Assembly: GCA_041608535.1 (NCBI GenBank)
Contig: JBFISM010000053.1
Location: 1-21,547, forward strand
DNA from: JBFISM01 sp041608535
GTDB lineage: Bacteria > Actinomycetota > Acidimicrobiia > Spongiisociales > UBA5794
Direction: 5' to 3'
DNA length: 21,547 nt
The notes beneath the pieces were generated by a model. That model saw nothing but the letters and a program-made list of their open reading frames with translations, was not told the DNA's origin and did not search any database. The position numbers were made by a program, and so were the translations under genes. Shown here in pieces: positions 1 to 6,852 of this stretch (positions are counted from its first letter, which is position 1; each line of letters starts with the position of its first letter).

Positions 1-13
1 CGGGGGGACAGAC

Positions 14-190
14 ACAAACCCCCAACCTGCCTCTCCCTTCGCCAGCACCACCCACCGCCGCCACAGACCCCACCGAACGACCCGACAAACGCACCCCGGT
101 TCCCCTTCGCCAAGCAACACCGCCGCCATCTCAGACTCGGCCGAAGATCCCGACAACGTCACTCGACTTCCCTTCGCCGGCGATACCCCC
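14..190. repeat. Degenerate tandem repeat, period about 67-68 nt
   Basis: The nonamer CCCTTCGCC occurs at 35-43, 103-111 and 170-178, a spacing of 68 and then 67 nt. The stretches after the first two copies also align: both contain a CACCGCCGCCA block, then CCGAA, then CCCGACAA, allowing two 3-nt gaps. A partial earlier unit is hinted at by ACAAAC at 14-19. The third copy decays into the promoter of the TetR gene. Read on the minus strand the core is GGCGAAGGG. No convincing protein-coding frame covers the block, although forward frames stay open, so a 3' end of an upstream gene cannot be excluded. The repeat may continue left of the window. Confidence 0.5.
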
Positions 191-211
191 TAGTGCGGAC
201 CACTTCAGATC

Positions 212-217
212 TAACCT
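212..217 (+). promoter_or_regulatory. -10 hexamer of a leaderless promoter for the TetR gene
   Basis: TAACCT is followed by exactly 6 nt and then the ATG at 224. There is no Shine-Dalgarno sequence. The same arrangement recurs before at least five other genes here, which supports transcription starting at or next to the A of ATG. No good -35 hexamer is visible. Confidence 0.5.
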
Positions 218-223
218 CGGATC

Positions 224-838
224 ATGTCGCTGACCGCGGATCAACCGAGTGCGCTCATCGAGGAGCGGCGAGAGCGAGTGCTAGACAAGGCGGAGATCGT
301 GCTTGCGGAGCGCGGTGTCGACGTGACGATGGACGAGATCGCCACGGCGTGCGGTGTGGGGCGTCGCACGCTCTTTCGCTACTTCACCACCCGGGAAGAG
401 CTCGTCGCCGCAGCCGTCGCCAGGAGCTATGTGCGGCTCACCGGGGAGGTGTTTGCCGAGCACGCAATCGAGGCATCGACCCCCAACGAGCTGATCCGCA
501 TCGTGCTGGAAAAGACACATGCGGTCGCTGCCGAGATGGGGAGAGCACATTGGCAGGTGGCCGCTGATCCGGAATCACACGGCGAGTTGGGTGCGGCCAT
601 CGCGGCCCGACGTCAAGCTCGCTCCGCCTACGTCGCAGCGTTCTGCCGGAGGTTGTGGGCGATGTCGGGTCAGGACGGCACGCCTCCCGAGTGGCTGGTC
701 GATGCGTTTGCGCTGCTGGAGAGCCTGTTTGCGTACGAGGCGCTACGACGGGACTTCGGCCGTTCTCGCGAGGAGATCGTTGTCACCACGACGCATCTCA
801 TGCAGGTCGCCCTCGAGGCAGCCGTGGCTGAGGCCTGA
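224..838 (+). CDS. TetR/AcrR family transcriptional regulator
   Basis: A 204-residue protein with a TetR-type N-terminal DNA-binding domain at about residues 15-65. The helix-turn-helix reads VTMDEIATACGVGRRTLFRYF, followed by the usual TREELVAAAV helix. The C-terminal two thirds are helical and variable and would form the ligand-binding and dimerisation domain; no ligand can be read from it. The length is normal for the family. The ATG at 224 is chosen because it lies 6 nt after a TAACCT -10 element and leaves the HTH complete. It converges on the alpha/beta hydrolase gene with 14 nt between stops. As a member of this family it is expected to repress a nearby or its own promoter, but no clear palindromic operator was found upstream. 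Confidence 0.9.
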   Translation: MSLTADQPSALIEERRERVLDKAEIVLAERGVDVTMDEIATACGVGRRTLFRYFTTREELVAAAVARSYVRLTGEVFAEHAIEASTPNELIRIVLEKTHAVAAEMGRAHWQVAADPESHGELGAAIAARRQARSAYVAAFCRRLWAMSGQDGTPPEWLVDAFALLESLFAYEALRRDFGRSREEIVVTTTHLMQVALEAAVAEA

Positions 839-852
839 AGCGAGGTGGAGCC

Positions 853-1803
853 TCAACCCCCGCTGCGGCTCGTGGGCTCGGACCGGGGGAATCGCCGCAG
901 CCAGCTGTCGATCGCATCGATCACTCTCGGGTCGATTGGCTTCTCCAGTTGCTTGCGGTACAAACGGGGATTGGATATGGCGGCCCCCTCGTAGCGCAGG
1001 ATGTGATCGACGTCGTCGATCACATGCGCGTCGATTCCCTCCGGTGCGATCTCCCGGATCGTGGCGATGTCGGCGGGGTCCACCTGAACGTCTTTGCTTC
1101 CCGTGATCGCCAGCAGTGGAATCTGCGCGGAGCGCAGCGCCGGAAACGGGTCGTAGGCCATGAACTCTCGCATCCATTTGGCGTTGGTTCTGACGAGCTG
1201 GATCCTGGCGACGTCGGTCGTCGTTGCCTTGAGGCTCTGGATCGCCTTGTCCTGCTGCTTGAGCACGCTCGTTCTGAACAATCTGAGCAAGGCCTTGATC
1301 GGAGCCGGCACCAGCACGTCCTGCATCTCGGCCGCTTGCCAGCGCAGGGTCTCCTCGCCGGTCTTGGCCGAGGTCGCCAGCAACACGCCTCCGTTGAGGA
1401 TCGTCTCTCCGGCGGCGAGGTGAGCGATCTGGATGGCGCCGGCGCTGTGCCCGATGGCAACGATGCAGCCCACATCAGGGTGCGCGTCGAGCCATTCCAC
1501 CGCGGCCTCGATGTCGGCGATCTCATCGAAGAAACCGGTGCTCAGATACTCCCCACCGGATTCGCCGATACCACGCTTGTCGAAGCGCAGCGTCGCCCAT
1601 CCGATCGCGGCGAGCTCGCCGGCGAGGTCGTGGCTCACGTTGAGCTGCATCTTCTTGTGGTTCCCGTCCCGGTCGAGCGGTCCTGACCCGGCAATCAGAA
1701 GTGCCGTCGGGAAGGGTGGTGTTCCCTCGGGCTGGACCAGTGTGCCGGCCAGCATCTCGGTCGCGGAGAGGAACGAGACGTTTTGAGTCACCGTCGTTCT
1801 CAT
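853..1803 (-). CDS. Alpha/beta hydrolase (serine hydrolase family)
   Basis: A 316-residue protein starting MRTTVTQ at 1803. The oxyanion-region motif IAGSGPLDRDGN (residues 37-48) and the nucleophile elbow GHSAG (Ser120) are clear. Asp238 in TGSKDVQVDP and His267 in DVDHILR complete the likely triad. The family hydrolyses esters, amides or peptides; the substrate cannot be told from sequence. No signal peptide is visible, so it is probably cytoplasmic. The frame stays open upstream to 2070 (405 residues in total), but residues before MRTTV do not resemble the family and use more A/T at third positions. The start at 1803 has no SD; GACAAT lies 7 nt upstream and could be a weak leaderless -10. 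It is convergent with the TetR gene. Confidence 0.85.
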   Translation of the reverse strand: MRTTVTQNVSFLSATEMLAGTLVQPEGTPPFPTALLIAGSGPLDRDGNHKKMQLNVSHDLAGELAAIGWATLRFDKRGIGESGGEYLSTGFFDEIADIEAAVEWLDAHPDVGCIVAIGHSAGAIQIAHLAAGETILNGGVLLATSAKTGEETLRWQAAEMQDVLVPAPIKALLRLFRTSVLKQQDKAIQSLKATTTDVARIQLVRTNAKWMREFMAYDPFPALRSAQIPLLAITGSKDVQVDPADIATIREIAPEGIDAHVIDDVDHILRYEGAAISNPRLYRKQLEKPIDPRVIDAIDSWLRRFPRSEPTSRSGG

Positions 1804-2117
1804 GGTTGCGATTGTCCGAGCGACGCTATCGCATCGACGAAGCGTGCTCGAGAAGTGTTCAACGAGTGCCCGGCACAGGGCCCGCGCCCGCGCCGCAGCA
1901 GGGTCGTCCCGAACATGATTGTGATCCCCGAAATCGCCGAACGGGGCTGAGCCGAGCCCCGACAGTGGGTCGAGCGAATCATTGGGACCCCGAGCGGTAA
2001 GGAGCAACGTCTCATCGGTGTCACACCTGTAGAGGTCAACAATGACACCGATACCAGCCCACAGCAGCAATTCCCACGATGCAGCCGGTGGTGTCGCTCG
2101 GCCCGACAGGACCCACC
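1804..2117. other. Intergenic region of 314 bp between hydrolase and small hypothetical gene
   Basis: No RNA gene or convincing protein gene is recognised. The minus-strand frame of the hydrolase stays open through it to 2070. On the plus strand an AAGGAG at 1999-2004 is not followed by a usable start. A 27-codon reading frame beginning ATG at 2042, preceded by AGAGGT, ends just past the start of the next gene. The main structural feature is the 10-bp inverted repeat at 2014-2052, listed separately. Confidence 0.5.
2014..2052. repeat. Perfect 10-bp inverted repeat with 19-nt spacer
   Basis: ATCGGTGTCA (2014-2023) is followed 19 nt later by its exact reverse complement TGACACCGAT (2043-2052). 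The spacer contains a smaller nested pair, ACCT-GTAG-AGGT. It lies about 65 nt upstream of the small gene at 2118 and about 210 nt upstream of the hydrolase start on the other strand. It could be a two-site operator or an RNA hairpin in the leader of either transcript. It is not followed by a T-run. Confidence 0.45.
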
Positions 2118-2366
2118 ATGGCTGAGCCCGTACGGATCCCGATGGTGGAATGCCACGGCGGCCCGCTCGACGGCCTGATCACTCGATGGCCCCTTCTCGA
2201 TGGCAATCCCTCCCCCAGTGTGGAGTTCCAATACTCTGCGCAACGCGCCGACGGTCCCGATGAGCCCGGCTCGGTGCACACTGTGACCTATCTCTACGTC
2301 GACCGCAGCAAGGCGATCTTGCGGGGCATGCGGATCATCGACCCGCCCGCAAACGACGCCGCCTGA
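2118..2366 (+). CDS. Small conserved-looking hypothetical protein
   Basis: An 82-residue protein of unknown function. The segment MVECHGGPLDGL (residues 9-20) resembles the GGPLDG motif I know from various short uncharacterised bacterial and phage proteins. The rest is rich in beta-prone residues (TVTYLYV), with no membrane segment or signal peptide. The ATG at 2118 is preferred because AGGA at 2108-2111 lies 6 nt upstream. An earlier in-frame ATG at 2079 would add 13 residues but has no ribosome binding site. It converges on the P5C dehydrogenase gene with 16 nt between stops. Confidence 0.6.
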   Translation: MAEPVRIPMVECHGGPLDGLITRWPLLDGNPSPSVEFQYSAQRADGPDEPGSVHTVTYLYVDRSKAILRGMRIIDPPANDAA

Positions 2367-2382
2367 ATCGCGCGGTCGCCGA

Positions 2383-3963
2383 TCAGCTGGTGACGAGATC
2401 GGCGGCAAAGCCCTGCCGCATGGTGTTCTCCGTCACCACCATCGCATCGCACAGCAGGCGTAACGTGTCCGGTCCGCCCGCCTTGCCTCCCATGCCGGAT
2501 TGCCTCATCCCCCCAAACGGCTGGCGTCCGACGACGGCGCCTGTGGTGCCGCGGTTGATGTAGATGTTGCCCGCCTGGAGTTCTGCAGCGCGATCGATCA
2601 CGGCGGGGGAGCGGGAGAACAACCCGGCAGTCAAGGCGTAGTTCGTGTCATTGGCGAGGCGGAATGCATGGTCGATGTCATCGGCGCGGGCGACGGCCAG
2701 GATCGGTCCGAACTGCTCGTCGCGCCAGAGGGGCGCGTCGAATGGCACCTCGTCGACGATGGTCGGCGGCACGAAGTACCCCACGTCCGGCACATCTCCG
2801 TGGCGGTAGCGCACCCGGCCACCGGGCTCGTCCACCATCGCCATGAGCCGCTGGTGCGCCTCGGCGTCGATGACCGGCCCAACGTTCACCTCCCCATCTC
2901 GGGGGTGGCCCACCCGCAACAACTCGGCGTGGGCGATGAGCCGGTCCATCAACTCGTCGTAACGGGCACGATGCACGATGAGCCGTGACGTCGCGGAGCA
3001 CTTCTGCCCCGAGAATCCGAAAGCCGAGTACGCGATCGCCGGTACCGCCTCATCGAGGTCCGCGTCGTCGTCTATCACCATCGGGTTCTTGCCACCGAGC
3101 TCGGCGATCACGCGTTTGATGTGCCGGCTACCGGCTGCGCTCTCCGCTGCCTGCCGGTTGATGGCCAGCCCCACAGCTCGCGACCCGGTGAACGAGATGG
3201 TGGCGACGTCCGGATGGGTGACGAGATGGGCGCCGACGACCTCACCGAGCCCGGGAAGGAAGGACAGCACGCCCCTGGGCAGACCGGCTGCCGTGAACGC
3301 CTCGACGAGCTTGGCGGCGATGGCCGGTGTCTGCTCGGCCGGTTTGAAGCACACCGTGTTGCCGGCGGCGATGACCGAGGAGACCATCCCCGTCGGAATC
3401 GCCAGCGGGAAGTTCCACGGTGTGATGACGGCAGTGACACCACGCGGTTGGTAGCGCATCCGGTTGGCCTCGCCGAGCGGCGATTGCACGGGAGCACCGT
3501 GGCTGAGCCTGATGGCTTCACGGGCGTAGTACTCGCAGAAGTCGATCGCCTCGCACACGTCGGCGTCTGCCTCCGCCCAGGGTTTGCCCGCCTCGAAGAC
3601 CTCGAGGGCGGCGATGTGGTCGCGTCGTTCGCGCAACCACGCCGCGGTGCGCTGGAGCACAGCTGCCCGGTCTTCCGCCGGGGTGTGGCGCCATGTCTCG
3701 AATGCCTCCAGAGCCACCGCCACCGCGCGATCCGCATGTTGGGGGTCGGCGCTGGCCGCCAGGGCGACCACCCGTTCGGGCTGGCCCGGGTCGACCGAGC
3801 GCAGCGTGGCGGCGGTGTCGAGCTGCGTTCCGTCGATCACGACACGTACCCGAAGATCGCGCGCAGCCGCGTCTTGTTCGGCAACCGCTACGGCGAAATC
3901 GCGACGCACCTCGTCTTCGTGCCAGCGACGCACCGGCTCGGGTTCGTACGGCGGGAGGTTCAT
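2383..3963 (-). CDS. pruA: L-glutamate gamma-semialdehyde (P5C) dehydrogenase
   Basis: A 526-residue aldehyde dehydrogenase that oxidises glutamate semialdehyde, the open form of pyrroline-5-carboxylate, to glutamate with NAD(P)+. It is the second step of proline and ornithine catabolism. The ALDH hallmarks are present: TPWNFPLAIP with Asn184, FKPAE with Lys207, SFTGSRAVG near 257-265, the general base Glu288 in ELGGKNP, and the nucleophile Cys322 in SGQKCSATSR. The C-terminal GRQPFGGMRQSGMGGKAGG loop is typical of P5CDH. Its ATG overlaps the pruB stop in an ATGA (3960-3963), so translation is probably coupled and both enzymes come from one mRNA. Family membership is clear, and specificity is supported by the adjacent proline dehydrogenase. 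Confidence 0.95.
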   Translation of the reverse strand: MNLPPYEPEPVRRWHEDEVRRDFAVAVAEQDAAARDLRVRVVIDGTQLDTAATLRSVDPGQPERVVALAASADPQHADRAVAVALEAFETWRHTPAEDRAAVLQRTAAWLRERRDHIAALEVFEAGKPWAEADADVCEAIDFCEYYAREAIRLSHGAPVQSPLGEANRMRYQPRGVTAVITPWNFPLAIPTGMVSSVIAAGNTVCFKPAEQTPAIAAKLVEAFTAAGLPRGVLSFLPGLGEVVGAHLVTHPDVATISFTGSRAVGLAINRQAAESAAGSRHIKRVIAELGGKNPMVIDDDADLDEAVPAIAYSAFGFSGQKCSATSRLIVHRARYDELMDRLIAHAELLRVGHPRDGEVNVGPVIDAEAHQRLMAMVDEPGGRVRYRHGDVPDVGYFVPPTIVDEVPFDAPLWRDEQFGPILAVARADDIDHAFRLANDTNYALTAGLFSRSPAVIDRAAELQAGNIYINRGTTGAVVGRQPFGGMRQSGMGGKAGGPDTLRLLCDAMVVTENTMRQGFAADLVTS

Positions 3964-5348
3964 GCGGCGTCGACGTTGGGTGGTGGTACCGGTTCGCTGA
4001 ACTCAGGGCGCTCCAGGAGTTGATCCAGCGCTTTGATCCCGCCCTGCTGCTGGCGCACGAACGACTCGTTCGAAGTGTTCTCCAGGAGACGCCGCACGAG
4101 GTACGCCATCCCCGGGATCAACTCGCCCACCGGGAGGTACACCCGGCTGCGCACGCCCATGGCGGCCAGTGTTCTGGGCACATCGGTCGCCATCCCTTGC
4201 AGGGTCTGCACCTCCAACGCCTCCCGAGGAGCACCGATGGCTTCGGCATGGCCGAGGGCGTGGGCCAGCGAACGCAGGTTGTGACTCGCATAGGCGGGAC
4301 GCACCGACCGATAGTGGTGGTTCAGCAGCTCCGTGCACCGTTCGAAATTCGCATCCGTGTCGACCTTGCGCTGATACACCGGGATGGGCCAACCGTGGGA
4401 GCGAGCTACCACCGTCTCGTAGTCCCAATACGCACCCTTCACCAGCCGGACCCCGACTGGTGTGCTCCGGTCCTCTGCCCAGGTGAGCAGCTCGGTGAGG
4501 TCGTCATGGCTGTCGGTGAGGTAGGCCTGGACGACGATGCCGACGTTCGCCGTCGGGAACTCGTCCGCGAGCTGACGAAACAGTCGCCGGGTCATGTCCT
4601 TGACCGCGTAGTGCTCCATGTCGAACCACACCATCACGTCGTGTTCCACGGCCGCGCTGAGCACTGGGCGCAGCCGTGCCGCCACCTGGGCGATTCCGGT
4701 CTCCGCGGTCAGCGGCGAGAACTTGGCGGACAACGCTGTTGGCTTGATGGCGATGGCGACACGGGGTACCGGACCGTGGTGGTCCTGCTCGAGACTCGGC
4801 TGCGACGGCCAGATCGTGGCCTCGGCGCCGAGTCCCGTGACCAGTTCCAGCACCCGGTCCGCATACACATCCGCTTCCCGGTCCGTGATGGTCTTCTCGC
4901 CGAGCGCGTCCACGATCACGCCGATACCTCGATCCCACAACTTGCGCACCTTGGGTGCGGCATCGGAGGCATCGGTGCCGGCGATGAACTGGTGCGCCAT
5001 GCGGCCGATGGCGATGCGGGCGATCCGGTGAGCGAGGTAGGCGGCGAAGGGGAGCTTGGCGGCGAGACGCACGGGTGTGCGCATCCAGGCCGGGGTCGCA
5101 TCGTCACCCAAGTACTCGACGATGTGATCGAGCGTATCGGACGGCCCTTGCATGGCGGGGAAGGCCTCGGTCAGCCGGAACAGCTTCACCCGCAACACCG
5201 GGTTCGCCATGACCAGACCGATGAGTTTTTCCTCGAGGCGGAACCAGCGCTTCCACCACGGTGTGCCCGCAGCAAGCTGGTGAGCGATGGCACGCGTTCG
5301 CGGCTCCACATCGCTCGAAGCGGAGGGGGCGCGATCGCGGACGCTCAT
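3960..5348 (-). CDS. pruB: Proline dehydrogenase (FAD-dependent)
   Basis: A 462-residue monofunctional proline dehydrogenase that oxidises proline to P5C and passes electrons through FAD to the quinone pool. The PutA-type TIM-barrel motifs occur in order: RLVKGAYWD (301-309), IPVYQRKVDTD (322-332), SHN (355-357), EVQTLQGM (379-386) and YLPVGELIPG with YLVRRLLENTSN (404-427). The last includes the paired arginines that bind the proline carboxylate. An N-terminal helical region of about 130 residues precedes the barrel. The ATG at 5348 lies 6 nt after a TAGAGT -10 element, suggesting a leaderless transcript. A palindrome overlaps that promoter. It is first in the pruB-pruA pair; rocD lies upstream on the same strand but with its own promoter. 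Confidence 0.95.
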   Translation of the reverse strand: MSVRDRAPSASSDVEPRTRAIAHQLAAGTPWWKRWFRLEEKLIGLVMANPVLRVKLFRLTEAFPAMQGPSDTLDHIVEYLGDDATPAWMRTPVRLAAKLPFAAYLAHRIARIAIGRMAHQFIAGTDASDAAPKVRKLWDRGIGVIVDALGEKTITDREADVYADRVLELVTGLGAEATIWPSQPSLEQDHHGPVPRVAIAIKPTALSAKFSPLTAETGIAQVAARLRPVLSAAVEHDVMVWFDMEHYAVKDMTRRLFRQLADEFPTANVGIVVQAYLTDSHDDLTELLTWAEDRSTPVGVRLVKGAYWDYETVVARSHGWPIPVYQRKVDTDANFERCTELLNHHYRSVRPAYASHNLRSLAHALGHAEAIGAPREALEVQTLQGMATDVPRTLAAMGVRSRVYLPVGELIPGMAYLVRRLLENTSNESFVRQQQGGIKALDQLLERPEFSEPVPPPNVDAA

Positions 5349-5350
5349 AT

Positions 5351-5368
5351 TGGCACTCTACAGTGCCA
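5351..5368 (-). promoter_or_regulatory. Palindromic operator overlapping the leaderless pruB promoter
   Basis: TGGCACT-CTAC-AGTGCCA is a perfect 7-bp inverted repeat with a 4-bp centre. On the minus strand the centre and the right arm contain the -10 hexamer TAGAGT (5360-5355), followed by 6 nt and the pruB ATG. A TAGCCA 17 nt upstream of the -10 is a possible -35 (4 of 6). A protein bound here would block RNA polymerase. The core GCACT-N4-AGTGC has the same form as the site between rocD and the XRE-cupin gene. Confidence 0.6.
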
Positions 5369-5493
5369 GTCTCTTGTTGGCTAGGGCTTTTCGCCGTTCC
5401 AATGCCGATCGCGCCGTTCCCACGATGGGCTGCGCGGCGGAGCCGGAGAAGCCAGTTCTCCTGCAGAGGGCGTGCTGTCGGCGGCGCCGGCGG

Positions 5494-6708
5494 TCAGCCG
5501 GAGAGAGCCGTGGCGAGGCGGTCGATGCCCCAGCGCAGGTCGTCCTCGCTCGTCGTGAGTGGAGGAGCGAAGCGGATGGTGTGCCCGTGAGTGTCCTTGG
5601 CGATCACCCCGTGCTCGATCAATCGCATTGCCAGCTCCCGCCCCGTCGGGCCGGGATGTGCCAGATCGATGCCCGCCCACAGCCCGCGGGAGCGGATGGC
5701 GGAAATGATGCCGGTGTCCTCGGCGATCCGGTGCAGCCCCTCGGTGAAGATGGCGCCGAGCTTCACCGCCTGCTCCTGAAGATCGCCCTCGGCCAGCATC
5801 GCCACCACCTCCCGGCCGATCGCCGCAGCGAGGGGATTGCCCCCGAACGTGCTGCCGTGCTCTCCGGGACGGATCACCCGCATCACGTCCCACCGACTGA
5901 CCACTGCGGACAGCGGCACGATGCCCCCGCCGAGGGCCTTGCCGAGGACGAAGACGTCCGGTTGCACGTCTTCGTGGTCGCAGGCGAACGTACGACCGGT
6001 GCGGGCGAGACCTGATTGGATCTCGTCTGCGATGAACAGGACGTCGTTGGCGGAGCAGATCTCCCGAACTCGGCGCAGATATCCGTATGGCGGGATGATG
6101 ATGCCGGCCTCACCCTGGATGGGCTCGACGAGCACGGCGACGGTGGACTCGTCGATGGTGGCTTCGATTGCGGCGGCGTCACCGAACGGCACGGCGACGA
6201 AGCCGGGGGTGTATGGGCCGAAACCGCCGCGGGCGTCGGCGTCACTCGAGAAGCTGATGATCGAGATCGTGCGGCCATGGAAGTTGCTTGCGGCCACGAT
6301 GATCTTCGCAGTGCCCGGAGCCACACCCTTCTCTTCGTAGCCCCATTTTCTCGCCAACTTGATTGCGGTCTCCACACCCTCTGCCCCGCTGTTCATCAAC
6401 AGCACTGATTCCATCCCGGCCAGCGCAGCGAGATCGCGACACAGGGCTCCCATCTGGTCGTTGTGGATGGCGCGACTCGTCAGGGTCAGTCGATCGAGCT
6501 GGCGATGGGCCACCTCGAGCAACCGCGGGTTGGCGTGTCCGAAGTTGAGCGCCGAATAGGCCGAGAGCATGTCGAGATAGCGGTTGCCCTCGACGTCGGT
6601 GATCCACGAGCCGTTCGCCGAGGTGGCCGCGATGGGGAGTGGGTGGTAGTTGTGCGCACCCCAGCTCTCATCGAGCGTAATGATGCTCTCGTTGGTGCTG
6701 TCGCTCAC
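5494..6708 (-). CDS. rocD: Ornithine aminotransferase (ornithine-oxo-acid transaminase)
   Basis: A PLP-dependent class III aminotransferase that converts ornithine plus 2-oxoglutarate to glutamate semialdehyde plus glutamate, feeding the P5C dehydrogenase encoded downstream. Family marks are WGAHNYHPLP, DMLSAYSALNFGH, NSGAEGVETAIKLARKW, FHGRT, the Asp of LFIADEIQSG (about residue 228), the PLP lysine in LGKALGGG (about 257) and GSTFGGNPLA. From the GTG at 6708 the protein has 404 residues, close to the roughly 400 usual for the family, and AAGAAGGGG lies 5 nt upstream. A second in-frame GTG at 6756 would add 16 residues and sits 6 nt after a TAGTAT hexamer, so a leaderless start there is also possible. 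It is divergent from the XRE-cupin regulator. Confidence 0.95.
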   Translation of the reverse strand: MSDSTNESIITLDESWGAHNYHPLPIAATSANGSWITDVEGNRYLDMLSAYSALNFGHANPRLLEVAHRQLDRLTLTSRAIHNDQMGALCRDLAALAGMESVLLMNSGAEGVETAIKLARKWGYEEKGVAPGTAKIIVAASNFHGRTISIISFSSDADARGGFGPYTPGFVAVPFGDAAAIEATIDESTVAVLVEPIQGEAGIIIPPYGYLRRVREICSANDVLFIADEIQSGLARTGRTFACDHEDVQPDVFVLGKALGGGIVPLSAVVSRWDVMRVIRPGEHGSTFGGNPLAAAIGREVVAMLAEGDLQEQAVKLGAIFTEGLHRIAEDTGIISAIRSRGLWAGIDLAHPGPTGRELAMRLIEHGVIAKDTHGHTIRFAPPLTTSEDDLRWGIDRLATALSG

Positions 6709-6762
6709 TCGTGCCCCTTCTTGTTGCGTAGCAGCGCGCTGTACCGTGTGGTTCACTCTGAG

Positions 6763-6768
6763 ATACTA
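6763..6768 (-). promoter_or_regulatory. -10 element of the rocD promoter
   Basis: On the minus strand TAGTAT is followed by 6 nt and an in-frame GTG at 6756, the leaderless pattern seen elsewhere in the window. If the SD-led GTG at 6708 is used instead, the same promoter gives a leader of about 48 nt. The region where a -35 would fall is covered by the palindrome at 6774-6795. Confidence 0.5.
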
Positions 6769-6773
6769 TCATG

Positions 6774-6795
6774 TACTGCACCGCCTGGTGCAGTA
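6774..6795. promoter_or_regulatory. Palindromic operator between rocD and the XRE-cupin regulator gene
   Basis: TACTGCACC-GCCT-GGTGCAGTA is a perfect 9-bp inverted repeat with a 4-bp centre. It lies in the -35 zone of the rocD promoter and upstream of the divergent regulator gene; a TATGTT at 6794-6799 at its right edge could be that gene's -10. Position and symmetry suit autoregulation and control of rocD by the XRE-cupin protein, which is an inference. The core GCACC-N4-GGTGC matches the pruB operator pattern. Confidence 0.65.
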
Positions 6796-6852
6796 TGTTG
6801 ACTGGCCCCGGGCGGACACCCGGTGCCCGACAGCCGACGGATTGGGGTCATC

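Noticed and set aside
35..178. CRISPR array
   Set aside because: The shared core is only about 9 bp and the intervening stretches are similar to each other, the opposite of repeats with unique spacers.
829..855. TGAGGC-N15-GCCTCA as terminator between the TetR and hydrolase genes
   Set aside because: Only 6 bp with a 15-nt loop, overlaps both gene ends and lacks a T-run; easily due to chance.
949..1686. Plus-strand 245-residue open frame
   Set aside because: Lies fully antisense to the hydrolase with its catalytic motifs; an overlapping shadow typical of high-GC DNA.
3960..5348. Bifunctional PutA
   Set aside because: The proline dehydrogenase and P5C dehydrogenase are separate genes joined by a 4-nt overlap with a clear stop and start.
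3693..5384. Plus-strand 563-residue open frame
   Set aside because: Antisense to proline dehydrogenase and P5C dehydrogenase; Arg/His/Gly-rich composition with no motif.
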